Source of the DNA: Brachynemurus nebulosus
Lineage: Eukaryota > Arthropoda > Insecta > Neuroptera > Myrmeleontidae
Assembly (NCBI GenBank): GCA_035578155.1
Contig: JAPWDM010000013.1
Location: 9,883,527-9,947,526, forward strand
DNA length: 64,000 nucleotides
Direction of reading: 5' to 3'
Under the pieces are notes generated by a model. That model was given only the letters and a program-made list of their open reading frames with translations. It was not told the DNA's origin and ran no database searches. Below are positions 47,446 to 59,168 of the stretch, piece after piece. Numbering within the stretch: position 1 is the stretch's first letter; every line of letters begins with the position of its first letter. Made by a program: the position numbers and the translations under genes.

Positions 47446-48000
47446 GTTTAATTAAGTGTGATTAACATTTCCAAATAAAATTTACATTTTAAACTAAATA
47501 AATGTGATTAATATCTATCCAGTGATGATTTTACTGAATTTTCTTAATGTTTCCAAACTTTTGTACGGTAGTATATAATACAATATTATTCATTCGATGC
47601 TCTATGTGTGTATACACACATATTTATTGTCTTGTAAATCCGTTTAATGACTGCGCACAATATTCGAGTGTTTGGATGATGAGTTTTGTTTGTGAGCGAG
47701 GATGAGTTAGAGGAGAGGGGTTTAGACAAGAAAATGTTGACGACGAAGACAATGCGGCGTGCTGAAGAAACAAACGAAGAGAGAAATAAACATAAATCCG
47801 ACAACATTGATTTTGTTTATGTCCAATTCACAAGATTTGCTTTTTGTGTGTAATTTGTGTTGTGTATAGAATATGATTTCTTAATTGCTTGATTCAATTT
47901 ACCCAAAAAACGTAACGAAATTTTTGTATTACCGAATGTTTTACAGGAGATATTTAATTTTAAAATGTTGGAAAGTCCGTATTAAACAATATGAGATAAT
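47446..48000. other. AT-rich spacer
   Basis: No exon or element recognised; the open frame at 47586-47807 (-) has no known domain. Confidence 0.35.
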
Positions 48001-48035
48001 TTGTTCCGGCACTTTTTACACCATCGTCAGGTAAA
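48001..48035 (-). other. degenerate hammerhead-like motif
   Basis: On the - strand CTGACGA (48030-48024), a GGTG...TGCC stem-like stretch, then GGAAC in place of GAAAC (48007-48003). One core base is changed, so it is likely inactive; it is the same motif class as 30933-30966. Confidence 0.35.
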
Positions 48036-48462
48036 ATATGGTTATCACCCAAATGAATAACTTTAATTAAAAAAAAACTACTTTTTCATCCCGATCGACA
48101 AAATATTTTGAGTCTTGACTAATCAATTGCCTGTATTGCCTGATTGCTAACATTGCTGGCGTTTGCCAGAAAATTTTGTTAGCTTAACGTTAGCCAACGG
48201 AGCTTGCACCGATACAAACCAGAGGGCTCTGATTAAAAAAATTAAGATGCAGATCAAATAGATCAAATATATTTTCATGATTTTTCACGGTATAAATATT
48301 TAACTTCTGAAGTACAGCCACATTGAAAGACAATGGAATAAAAACAATAAGTCACCATGTTAGAAATTGTTGTTTTAATATCTAACGCATGTTAATTTTT
48401 TGAATGTGAGCCGTCTGGTTTATAACGGTGTAAGCTCCGTTAACTAACGTTGGGCTGTAAAT

Positions 48463-48648
48463 TAAAAATCACAAAGTGCTTGAAAAAATTATCCGGATCG
48501 ACCGGGAATCGAACCCAGGATCTCCTGGTAACTACGCATGTGTGCTATCCATTACACCATCGATCCTTTTCTCGATAGGCGCCCGACACAGACAACATTC
48601 AATCACCTATGTGTATGTAGTCTCTATAATGCGAGAAGCGGTTACAAC
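48463..48648 (-). mobile_element. tRNA-derived SINE-like unit, copy 2
   Basis: 186 bp matching 41191-41376, including the tRNA-like part and the conserved CGCCCGACACAGACAACATT...GCGAGAAGC flank. Confidence 0.7.
48494..48566 (-). tRNA. tRNA-like sequence, pseudogene, copy 2
   Basis: The acceptor stem GGATCGA/TCGATCC is perfect and the T-arm and B box are intact, but the anticodon stem CATGC/CCAGG has two mismatches. Anticodon position AGT as in copy 1. A complementary mixture of good and bad stems in the two copies points to one tRNA-derived ancestor. Confidence 0.6.
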
Positions 48649-48718
48649 TTTTCAATTTCAAATATTGGGCTAACAAAATTTTGGGCTAACAAAATTTTCT
48701 GGCGAACGCCAGCATTGT

Positions 48719-49536
48719 GTAAAGACTTTCAATAGTCCAAACCACAGAAATATCAAAAATACTCTTTTTACTATTTTAAAAAATTAAAAGTTTAAAAAAA
48801 AAAGCAAAAAAAAATTTTCTCTTTGGTTTGGACCATAACGACATTAGTCCTTATCAAGCAACTGTGCATGATTTTCGTTTCAAATTTATGGAAGGACTGG
48901 CAATTCTTTTCTTTTTTCATTTGACCTGAGAACGTCTTCAAAATTCATGCATTTAGACTATAGAATATTGCCTTAATTTTAAATAGATCATAAAAATAAA
49001 AATAATACCAAAATAATACCAACATTTGCTTTGAATCATTCGTTAATTTTTGTTGGGGTTTCTTGTGGTGCTTCATTAGGTTTTTCGCCATAACACGATC
49101 TTCTTTAATTAACTAATCGGAAAAATTATTTTCTATTGTCAATTTGACTATTTTTTTTGGGACACCCTGTTGTGTGATTTTATTGATAACTGTTGTTCAC
49201 GTTTATTATTGCGAGAGAAAAACAACCCCAACTTCCAAATATAGTGGCAGTCGTTTGGTTGAATGTTGTCGAAAATCAACCTTCGCATCAATTTCTACCA
49301 CCACCCCTGCACCTCAATCTATTTTTCCTTTTCCTTTTCGGATCTATTTTCAATTTTTGTTCAAATATTCAAAGATGTTAGCACACAAATATATTCGATG
49401 GACAGATCACTTGCGATTTTGATGAATATTTCAAAATATTTTTTTTGTAGTTTCAATTGAAAATATTGATGTATGTTACATAAACAAGAAGTAAGCAGTA
49501 ATTTAAAGCCACTGGGAAACATATGTAATAGCTATT
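48719..49536. other. AT-rich region
   Basis: Nothing recognised. Overlapping small frames at 49144-49460 lack domain similarity. Confidence 0.35.
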
Positions 49537-50202
49537 TATGCAACAAGTACATAATGAAGATCTTTGTGAACGAGCCGTGTTTATGGCTGAGCGAGCTTAC
49601 GAGCGAGGCCAATAAAAACAGGCGAGTTCATAAAGTCAAATTATGTACAAGTTGCATACAAAGCTTTATGTACGACTGTTAAAATTCCTAGTTATCGATA
49701 AAAATCGAATTTATAAATCTCACATCTATACTTTAAATAAAAAATGTAGTTTATATATAGTTGGCATAGGCAAATTTATTGTGTTTAAAGTATGCTTTGG
49801 TTATTATCTGTTATCTAAAGCTAATAAAATATTGGAGCATTTTTAAAAGACTTTTTCAACAAAACTTATTAATATGTATTTAAAAAAGAATGGAAATAAA
49901 GCTGCCTGGAATAAATATTAATAATAGTTCAGATTGTGTAATTAATATTACTTATGCCAACATTTGTAAATATGGTATACAAATAAAGTTAGTGTGTTTT
50001 CTGTTTATTGTAAAATTGAAATTAAAATTTATCAAGTAGACTATTCTTTATGGCACTAGTGCTTTTTGCTTTTCATTATGCAACTAGTGCCAAAAAGTAA
50101 TACTTTTTACATCTACCTAAAACTTACACAACTAGTGACAAAAAGTAATACTTTTTATATCTACCTAATAAAATAGGCTTTTATGATTCAGTCGTACATA
50201 AA
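49537..50202. repeat. inverted-repeat cluster
   Basis: Inner pair TGCAACAAGTACATAA / TTATGTACAAGTTGCA (49537-49656) with a GC-rich core (GCTGAGCGAGCTTACGAGCG). Second pair TTTATGTACGACTG (49665-49678) and CAGTCGTACATAAA (50189-50202) spans 538 bp. Between them ACTAGTGCCAAAAAGTAATAC-like words are repeated twice (50080-50160). Confidence 0.55.
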
Positions 50203-50735
50203 ATCATTAATAATAGTGTCTTAGTTTTCTTAGTGTCAGCAGATTGGCAAAAGAAAATTTTCTTATGCTTTTAAAATGAGAAATACAGTTATTTGATTGC
50301 AAAAAGAAAAATTTTTATGGTTGAATTATAAGAGAACCACAAGTTTTGGGAACTACTTTACTGTTGATAGATAATTTGGTATTCTTCGCAAAAATTTTAA
50401 CAATAAGATAATTAATGAGATTAAGGGACTTTTTGGATAGTATGGTTAAGCAATTTTGTTTAATTTGCGGTTAAAAAAAATTATATTAAGGTAAGGGATG
50501 CAAAGGAATACGAAAAAGAATTAAGAAGAATGCGATCGAAAAAAAGTTTGTAAGTTTTTAAGAAAAATATGTTATTTTGTAAGGTTAGATTGAAAAAAAC
50601 TGTAAAAAGCCTAAATTAAAAAAATAAAATAAAATAAAATAAAATAAAATAAATTGTAAATAACCATTGCAAAAATATTAGTTTAACAGAATAAAATTAA
50701 ATTAAAAAAACTGCGATTCCAGTAATCTGTGCAGA
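50203..50735. other. AT-rich spacer with (AAAAT)n
   Basis: An AAAAT pentamer run at about 50622-50652; nothing else. Confidence 0.45.
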
Positions 50736-50970
50736 AGTAGTAAAATTATAGTGGTTCTATACAAAAAGTAGTAAGGTTACAGTAGTTCTGCACCAAAAGT
50801 AGTAAGATCACAGCAGTTCTGCACCAAAAGTAGTAAGGTTACAGTGGTTCTGTAGTCAAAGTAGTAAGATTATAACAAATCTGTATCAAAAGTAGTAAGA
50901 TCGCAGCAGTTCAATATCAATACTAGTACAGTTATAGCGATTCTTTACCAAAGCTAGTAAGGTTATAGTG
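50736..50970 (+). repeat. 31-bp minisatellite, about 7.5 copies
   Basis: The landmark AGTAGTAAG recurs at 50736, 50767, 50798, 50829, 50860, 50891, 50922 (changed) and 50952, a strict period of 31 bp. Unit core: GTAGTAAGRTTACAGYRGTT then CTGCACCAAA. Diverged towards the right end. Confidence 0.85.
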
Positions 50971-51968
50971 ATACCAAAAGATTTACGAAAGCGAAATAAA
51001 TATCACATAGGTAAGATAAAAAACGAGAATAACCGTATTAAAACAAAAGCAAAGTATGCAGGTAACTTTGTTGATGTCTCATGTGAGTCTATAATTTGTT
51101 TGGAATTGCTAAATTGTTTCCATATAAATCATTCTATCCCTGACTGTACAAATTTGTGCTATATAAAAGTAAAAAATGTGATAAATTGTTATATTTTTGT
51201 ATGAAATTCTGCACCAGGCCTTGCTTTTGGTCGAGCCGACTCCGTTTATTAATCCTTCGACTGTTAAAATTGTTGACTGCAAATTTTGACCTTTTTATCC
51301 AGAAGTTTCAAAGCTATACTCTTGACTTTTGAAATAGAAATAGCTGAATAAAATTATTTTAAAATTTTCTTTCAGTTGTAAAGAAATATACTTTTACGAA
51401 AGATATTATGAAAACATAGTAGTTTAAAAATAGCACCGAAAAAATAGGGAATGATTTTTTTATTTGAAAACATCAAAAAAAAAAAAAAAAACACGAGAAG
51501 TAAATAAAAATTTTCTTTATACTTTTTATATTATTATTATTTTTTTTTGGTACAGTTTACAAAATTTCTTTTTTTCATTTTTTATTATGTAAGTTTTCCT
51601 TTGATGAATAAGAGTTCTTATATATTTTCTTTAGCTTCCTACAACTTATATTTTATATGCTTTGATAAAGAAAAGTACTTGCAAATATAAATTTGGTAGA
51701 TAAGTACAAAATTTAGAAAAAAAGAAAAACATAGAAAGATAGAGCAACACTGTATCTTATGACGCACTAGCGAACCAATGTGAAAGAGAGAATGAAAATA
51801 CATAAATTGTATCATGTTTATTCTTTCATAACAAGTCGATAGACCGTCATCTATATACAGCAATGATTCTTTTTATAATACACGTGCGAGAAAGAAAGAT
51901 ACATATTTCGTAATTCTTTTAAGAAAGAAAGAAATATATTTTTTATTCATTTAAACATGTACTACGAA
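50971..51968. other. AT-rich region
   Basis: No exon or element recognised. Confidence 0.35.
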
Positions 51969-51970
51969 TA

Positions 51971-52428
51971 TACTGTGTGAGTTTTTCGACAGTTGCCATT
52001 TTGATTACAGCCAAACCGTTTATTTAATCGAAAAATTGTTCAAATAAGAGTTGTAGATATCGACGGGGGCAACCGATTGCTATAGTCAGGAGCTTTATAG
52101 CTCTTATAGTTTTCGAGCTATGATACAAACGTATAGATTTTTAAATGGGACTGTATATTAATTTTTCGATAAAACTGATCTAATGTATTAATTAACAACA
52201 TAAATGAGCAAAACGATTTTTTTTACCCAAGTTTAATTTTTTAATTTTTCTTTAATTGATCAGTTAGGCGGTAAAAATATGCATGTGTACTTGAGGCTAC
52301 TTCAACCGATAGTGTTTTTCTTGGTTACATTTCCATTACGTCAAAGAAAAGAACCTTTTCCAGTATCATATGTATCATAAAAAATTGGTTGTAACAGAAA
52401 TGGCAACTCTCAAAAAACTCACATGGTA
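51971..52428 (+). mobile_element. TA-flanked TIR element, family G, copy 1
   Basis: TACTGTGTGAGTTTTTCGAC at 51971, the inverse (GAGAGTTGCCATTT side) ending CTCACATGGTA at 52428, arms of about 32 bp. TA on both sides. Interior matches 59169-59621 throughout. No coding frame. Confidence 0.75.
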
Positions 52429-52430
52429 TA

Positions 52431-53405
52431 TTTGTATACAGGATGTTTCATATATTAAATATGAAATGCATTTTTAACACGAAATACATTTATTTTTTTA
52501 TAAAAGTACAAATTTTTAACTGATTATTAAATATTTTGCACTAAAATGTATTGCAAACAATTATCCTATACATTTGTATTCTATACACATCGAAATCGCA
52601 AGTCATAGTTATCAACCTGTATATTCTGAATTTGTATTTAAAAAGAGATAGCAATATTATTGCATTTCTATCGGATCAGGGTGTATTATAAAAAGAATCT
52701 TTGCTGTAAAATATCCTATCTACTTTTTCGATGATTGCAAGGACTTTCGTTTGATCTTATAATATTTCATATTTTTTTATATTTTAAGGATTTTTTTTGG
52801 GGGGCACGGTAAAATTGGGAATGGGATGTTTCTACAAAGATATTATACAACGTGATGGTAGGGTAGGTTTTGTGTATTTTATAACTGCGCTTATACATTT
52901 TTGGGTGTAGTACATATTGTCACAAATTCTATGCAACTCTGGTAATATTCACGAATATTTATTATTCATATAATTTTGATTCATATCGAAATAAAACACT
53001 GTGTTGTGTATCTAGACACAACGACTATTAGATTCAACGTCCAGGTAACTTTTATTTAACGAACAACTTTATTCTGTTAACTTTTTATAACACGCCAAAT
53101 GAATTTTAACTTCAGTAAGTTTTTTTTTCTTTCTTTGGTACAATATTTCTAATGTTGCTTTTATGTTTGGACATATGGTACGCGTGTAGGTATAACATTT
53201 ACGGGTGCTTCACGTTATAATTGCACAGAATTATTGTGTACAATTATTTTATGAAATTATGCTTCGTTTGGTTCCCTATTTTCCTCTTTTTTATTTTTTA
53301 TCATTATTATTCATTCTATGTATGTATACGGTTGCTTTTTTGCTTATTGAGAGTGATGGTTTATGTGCAATTTTAGTATTGTTTATTTGATTTCAGTCGC
53401 AGGAC
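52431..53405. other. AT-rich region
   Basis: TTGTGTATCTAGACACAA at about 53003-53020 is a small palindrome. No exon or complete element recognised. Confidence 0.35.
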
Positions 53406-53511
53406 ATTTTGTCAAAATAATTACCAGGGATAATGAACCAAACTTTGTTGGAGACTGTTTTGTAGATGTCACTCAAAATAAGGATACTGACTTATGGATA
53501 TAATTAAAGGT

Positions 53512-53760
53512 AAATAATAAACAAATATTTTACTTTGCAAAATACCACTTTTATTTTTGAAACTGTGACAATATTGTTTCGAACCATTAGTTCATTTTCA
53601 AACAGTTTTTGTTTCAAACACATTCTGTTTGAAAATGAACTAACGGTTCGAAACAATATCGTCACAGTTTCAAAAATAAAAGTGGTATTTTGCAAAGTAA
53701 AATATTTGTTTATTATTTACAAATATGGAATACCATAAAGTAACGCTCAAATCTATTAAA
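53512..53760. mobile_element. fold-back element with Penelope-type tail, copy 2, 11-bp target duplication
   Basis: TAATTAAAGGT at 53501-53511 and 53761-53771 flanks it. A near-perfect palindrome (about 53510-53720) has outer arms TTTACTTTGCAAAATACCAC shared with 41391-41556, then the tail CCATAAAGTAACGCTCAAAT. In the right arm GGTTC, GAAAC and a GTC followed by ACAG pair with CTGT upstream, hammerhead-like but lacking a good CTGANGA. The variable-length target duplication suggests retroposition. Confidence 0.75.
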
Positions 53761-53837
53761 TAATTAAAGGTGAAAACTATATAGTGCATTGAGGGTTTTT
53801 ATCCGTTTTTTTTTGAGTAGCTCAAATGTTAATTTAA

Positions 53838-53994
53838 CCTCATGAAGCCTAGTGTGCACATCTGCGTACAAAACCATTGAAGGTTACCTAATTGAAAATC
53901 GTTGAATACATCTTAAAAACAATTTTACTAAAAAAAATCAATTGAATCTGACTGAATGACGGATAGGTTAATTTTAGTGTCAGGACTTAAGAGG
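53838..53994. mobile_element. 157-bp piggyBac-type MITE
   Basis: TTAA at 53834-53837 and 53995-53998; ends CCTCATGAAGCCT and AGGACTTAAGAGG are imperfect inverted repeats. Confidence 0.6.
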
Positions 53995-54235
53995 TTAACT
54001 GATTGATCTGTAATATATACCCAAGCATTAAGATGGGGTTCTAATTTTGTCAAAATAATTACAGGGATAATGAGCCAAACTTTGCCGGAAACTGTTCTGT
54101 AGATTTTGTCACTGAATATGAAATTTAGATACTGATTTGTGGATATTATTGAAGGTGAAAAATATATAGTGTATTTAGAACTTTTATTCGTTTCTAAAGT
54201 AGCTAAAACTTTGATTTAATTGATCAATATGTAAT

Positions 54236-54756
54236 ATACTCAAACACAAAAGTGAGGTTCTAATGAATTTTTGAGATAGATTTGTCTGTTGATCTTTCAA
54301 CCTTTCTTATGAGCGTAGGTCTTCCAGAATGTTTTTCTTTACTCAGAAAATGCTTCTAAAAATTCATTCTCGCGATTGGCTATCTTCGGGAAAGTTTTGC
54401 TGCAGTGTTATTTTACAATTCCAAATGAATAGCTCGTAGCCACTTCCCCTCTTCCGTTCACGTAATAACTAATCCATTAATAATGAGGTGGGTGGTGTTA
54501 TCTCGTTGTTATCGTTTTAATTCCGTCGAACATTCAATTTTTAAGAAATTTTTTCTCAGTTTAAACTAGACTTTGGTATTTTAAACCAATAAACATGTTG
54601 TAAATCAATCTTAACTTTTTGTAATTTATCGAAATTATGGTATATTTTTGGTACGTTACCCCTATTTATCCACTCTTCAGTCTGTTTATTTCAATAACAA
54701 TAAGTTTATTGTAGCTGACGCTTTTGTTTTTTCTCTCTACTTGAGAATTGCTTTCG
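54236..54756. other. spacer
   Basis: Unique sequence; no exon recognised. Confidence 0.4.
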
Positions 54757-54827
54757 TTTTAGCGAATTTCCAGAATGGAATTCAGCTATTACAGCCACTG
54801 TCATGACGCAACCTGATATAATATTCA

Positions 54828-54893
<66 letters not shown>

Positions 54894-55218
54894 CGCGCGA
54901 TAACTCTCGAACGAAGTATCCAATTTTTACGAAACTTGGTGAGAGCATTGGAAATCCCAAACCCTTGGATGAGTTCGTCAGCCAGACATGTCGGATGCTA
55001 GGAACATGGTTTTTGTTCTTGCAAAAAATTAGTTTTTTTCCAAAATTTCCACTTATTCAAAAATTTTTGAGTCATTTTTTTACACCATTTAAAAGAGAAG
55101 AAAAAATTACATAAAAAGGTCTTTAAACTTGTTTTTCTATGTCAACTAGTTCCCGAGAAAAACTAATTTTTATAAACGGAAATTCGCTATGTTATGCAGG
55201 ATGCTACGACAGGGGTAT
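54757..55218 (-). mobile_element. HINE-like element
   Basis: TTTTAGCGAATTTCC then the hairpin at the left, (TA)n at about 54833-54889, and GGAAATTCGCTATGTTATGC then GGGGTAT to 55218 at the right: a complete short copy in - orientation. Confidence 0.75.
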
Positions 55219-55823
55219 TTACAATTACAACTGTGTTACTATGGTATTGGTAAGTGGGGGGGGGGTGTACTGGTAGTCAGTACTGCTCAGGGACCATGCA
55301 GTAACTTACTGAGCAATTGAGCGTACTGATTTTGAGTGAGCTGCGTAGGTACTGCTGTTGTTTTTTGTGTTGGTCTCTTGTTGTGTGCAATTAAGTTGTT
55401 TCAATTATGATTTTATATGTTCTTGTTTTATTATTATTTTTTTTTTATTTATATTTTTGTTACAATCGTGCAGTATATTTTTCTTTTGAAAAGATTTAAT
55501 AATAGCCACTTTTTTAATGAATGGAACAATTATAGATTTATTTTTTGTTGTTGTTCCAAATGAATTGTTTAAATATTTTCTTGAAAAAATATTTTTTTTA
55601 AACTTTGAAAATGCTGGAATATGAGTTTTAATTATGTTCTCTCTGGAATGATTATCATTTTAAAAAAAAAATCTGTTTAATTGTTAGAACTCATTTACAG
55701 TGGCAAAGAACTAAAAGGACTATTAAAAGTTCAATGATAAACGGTTTTATTGTTATAAAATTCAGATTTCTTCAAATCGTCGTAATGCCAAGAATTATTC
55801 AGTATAATAAATTATAAAAATTC
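55219..55823. other. spacer with G-run
   Basis: A run of about eleven G at 55256-55266; otherwise AT-rich. Confidence 0.4.
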
Positions 55824-55831
55824 GTCTGGAT

Positions 55832-56385
55832 TAATGATGTCGAGTCGAAATGCAGTTAGTCGATTAATCGACTAAAGTTGTTTTTCCGACAAAATTAGTC
55901 ATTAGTCGAAAGTATCGAGCATAGAATAGTCGATTAATCGACTAAAGTTGTTTTTCCGACAAAATTAGTCATTAGTCGAAAGTATCGAGCATAGAATAGT
56001 CGATTAATCGACTAAATTTTTAGTCGAATTCATGAATAGGGTAACCTATGTAACTCTTTACAAAACAATGTTTTGTATTTAATTATTGACTTTTATTTTA
56101 TTTTATTTTATTTATTTTTTTTTTTTTTTCGAAAAAAAAAATTATATATTACAATGTATTTTTCACATAAAAGTAAAAAATCATACAAACAGATAATTTT
56201 TACTTTTCATTTTTTCGAGTCTTATATGCAGAAAAACTGTTAAATTAGTCGTTTTTAGTCATTTAAACAAATGTTAGTCATTTTAGTCATTTAATCGAGA
56301 GTAAAATAGTCGACTAAAAAATGACTAAATTTAAACAAAATTAGTCGACTAAACCGATTAATCGATTAATCATCCAACATCACTA
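55832..56385. mobile_element. hAT-type element, family C, with 70-bp internal tandem duplication
   Basis: Ends TAATGATGTCGAG (55832) and CCAACATCACTA (to 56385); GTCTGGAT is duplicated on both sides (55824-55831, 56386-56393), a perfect 8-bp hAT duplication. CGATTAATCGACTAAAG blocks recur at 55861, 55931 and 56001, a 70-bp period. Same family as 2504-2994 and 3007-3506. No transposase frame. Confidence 0.87.
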
Positions 56386-56393
56386 GTCTGGAT

Positions 56394-57986
56394 GTCTAAA
56401 TCTGAAAGAAAATAAAATTTTGAATTTAATGAAATGTATGAAAAATCATAATTTAAATGTTGGAAACGTAAATTTTAGAGCTTTGTTTGAAGCTAGGTGT
56501 TTGAAAACGTTCTTTCTTATTATCATATCAATAAAGAGGAAAAGTTTATGAATTTATTAGTTTGTTAGTCTGAGATGGAGTTTGTTTTCGAAGCTACCCA
56601 ATCGATTCCAAAAATTCTTTCAATGTTGGATAGATAATTAGAACCGACAAGAGGAAGGGTACTAAGGGTAGTCGGGACTGTAGCCCTGGAGGCCGCGTTT
56701 GAAAGAGGGTACATAGCCTTTGGTAAGGGTTTTTTTTGTTCGTCGACTGCTTTTTTTGGAGAAAAATTTTTTGTTCCGCCCAGGGGCCTTTCATTTCTTT
56801 TATCAGCCTTGTACATTATACTGTATTTTTTAATATAAGCTGCATCTTAAAGGTTAGAGTTGTCCACCAGGACCCTAGACAAAAATACACAAAAATATCT
56901 CAGGGTAACATTATTGATATTTTGAAAAAAAAAAAAAGAAAAATCAAAATTGTTCTTTGAAGTCTTAGGGCTCCAGAAAGTACCCATCCCAAACGGTGGG
57001 ACGGACCTTGACTAAATTTGTTCAGGCACTATTGAGATCTAGTGATACTGCGGTACAAAAAAGGATCCAAAATGAATGAATAGTCGGGTCTTGACCAAAT
57101 TTTACACAAATACTATCAATATCTAGGAAAGATTGACGTTACATCAAAATTGTTTCTTAGGGTTCTATCTTTTGATATAAAGAAGAATAAGTATCATATT
57201 TACTTCTAGTTCCTAATTGTCGTTTCCTTTTATTGAAATTTCAAAAAATTTTTCAGTATCTTAACAATAATAAAAGGATCAGCAAACTTTACCACAACAA
57301 TTTTGTTAATAAAAATAATTTATCCAAACCAGAATGACGTAACAAAGTAATAACAATAAAAAAATGTTATGAAAAAGAAAAAAAAATTTAAATAAAAAAA
57401 AATTATTCCAAGCACAAATGATAAATAAATTTATAATGACAAATATAATATAAAGGTATAGAGACACAATATTCTAGATTAAAATCCGTTTGCTTGTAAA
57501 TATTTATTCAGAAGACTGATTTAATCCGCCGAAACGACCGGGATCAACCAACTCCTGGTGCTCAATTCATATTCCGGGAAATTAAACGTGGACAATACAA
57601 CATACAGGATATATTTTATTTCGTATTTCATGCTAAACTTAAATACAATCAAACATTTGGGATCAAGGAAATGAATGTTTTCGATGGAATAATTGAAAAC
57701 AAGGATAATAGATTGGAACGGAAGGTAAAATGTATTTAATGTCTACTGATTATCCTTATTTAACTTGTTGTTTGTGATTGAAGTTTCAAATTGAGGGGAT
57801 TATTTATTGACAAAGATAGCCAAATGTTAAGATATATACCTATCTGGTTGGTGTCCTTGTTCAATGATTTGTTCGATTTTGATATACGTATATAAATATT
57901 TATCAGAAGTATACAGGGTGTTTCGAAAAAAGAAGATTCGATGTTGTTGACTTTATTTTATTTATTTTAGTCCGCTAAGTCAGTTT
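56394..57986. other. unassigned region
   Basis: Two weak units near 57000-57150 share GGACCTTGACTAAATTT / GGTCTTGACCAAATTTT. An ACAGGGTGTTTCGAAA word at 57914 resembles a mariner end without a partner. A degenerate GAAGACTGA...CCGCCGAAACGACC near 57511 is reminiscent of the Penelope motif. No exon recognised. Confidence 0.35.
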
Positions 57987-57988
57987 TA

Positions 57989-58636
57989 AGGTACCATCTC
58001 AGTGTGATTAGCTGACAAATAGTCAATTTTCGCGATTTTTTTTTCGGGTGGATAGGATGGAGGAATGGGGATGAATTTTCTTTTTACGATTAATACCACT
58101 ATTTGACAATACAAAAATATTTTTTTTATTTATTTTTTATAACTTATAATTTTTTGAAAAAGTCTCTTTAAATAAGTCCGAAATTCGGTGCCCACGATTG
58201 CGGCCGCTATTTTTGTCTGAAAAAAAAAATCAAATGGATTATCAATCTAAGGTAAGTCGCTATGTTCCTATGGGAGCTTTTTTATTTTGAAATCTTCCTA
58301 TTATTCCACACGAAAAACTATAAAAAATTTTGTACTTTTTATTCAAACCGCCGCCATTTTTTTAAATATCAAGAAAAAAAAGCTCCCATAGGCACATAGC
58401 AACTTACCTACAGATTGATAACCTAACTATTTGATTTTTTTTCTTAAAGACACTTTTTTCAAAAAATTATAATAATTATAAAAAATAAATAAAAATGAAT
58501 AAAAAAAATATTTTTGTATTGTTAAATAGTGGTATTAATCGTAAAAAAAATTCATCCCCATTCCCCCATCTTATCCATCCGAAAAAAAATCGCGAAAATT
58601 GACTATTTTTCGGCCGATCACACCGTGGTGGTACCT
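57989..58636. mobile_element. long-TIR element with AGGTACC ends
   Basis: AGGTACCA at 57989 and TGGTACCT to 58636 with TA at 57987-57988 and 58637-58638. The arms pair over about 250 bp each, with shared words AGTCAATTTTCGCGAT, CCACTATTTGACAATACA and GCTCCCATAGG. The AGGTACC terminus equals that of the pogo-like element 23386-24737. 648 bp, no coding frame. Confidence 0.72.
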
Positions 58637-58638
58637 TA

Positions 58639-59166
58639 AGTTTATTCAGCAAATTCCAATCAATATTCAAAATATATACACCAACTTCTTCGTGTAGCTG
58701 TTACTTGAAGTGGTGCATCTTTCCTTGTGGTGCGTCTCTCCTAAAATTGCCATACTTGAATAGTATGTAAAAATATAATTTTCTCGTTTAGGAAAGAAAA
58801 CTTGTTCCCAGATAGCATTATTTTTGATTACTAATAACAAAATTTCCAATTTGAAGCAAAAAAGCCCAGGATCTCTCGGGCCTAAAATTAAATCGGTTCC
58901 TGTAATTTAATATTAATTCTATTACGATAACTCACGACCTATTAAATTATTATCAAAAAAAAAAAAATTATATAGACGACCTGTGGAATGAACCTGGAAC
59001 CCCTCAGTTGTATCCCACTAATTGTAAGCTACACATCGCTGTTGTGAACAATATAGACAGGTAACATGCCATGTTTTTCGTAACTTTTTGGGCGTTTAAC
59101 TCCTAAACGAAGACGCACTGGTCTAAAGTATTATTACTACAGTACTGAGGGGGATGTAGTCTACAA
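58639..59166. other. spacer
   Basis: Around 58985-59035 a GAATGAACCTGGAACCCC...GTAAGCTACAC stretch looks like a much-decayed tRNA-derived sequence on the - strand; too weak to call. Confidence 0.35.
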
Positions 59167-59168
59167 TA

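Larger units (their letters stand above)
48151..48718. mobile_element. inverted-repeat element containing a SINE-like insertion
   Basis: TTGCTGGCGTTTGCCAGAAA at 48153 has its inverse (TTTCTGGCGAACGCCAGCA) at 48696-48714. The pairing continues through ATTTTGTTAGC, AACGTTAG and GGAGCTTGCACCG / CGGTGTAAGCTCC. The right arm is interrupted by the tRNA-derived unit 48463-48648. No coding frame. Confidence 0.68.
53406..54235 (+). repeat. tandem duplication (about 250-bp unit) expanded by two insertions
   Basis: Unit landmarks TTTTGTCAAAATAATTAC, GGGATAATGA, CCAAACTTTG, GGATAT then ATTRAAGGT, ATATAGTG, TTTTTATYCGTTT occur from 53408 and from 54047. The first unit is split by a fold-back element (53512-53760) and a piggyBac-type MITE (53838-53994). 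Confidence 0.65.

Noticed and set aside
50736..50970. CRISPR-like array
   Set aside because: Units are contiguous with no unique spacers, in a eukaryotic context; it is a minisatellite.
57511..57545. Another hammerhead core (GAAGACTGATTTAATCCGCC region)
   Set aside because: The CTGANGA element is not intact and no stem II forms; kept only as a weak resemblance.
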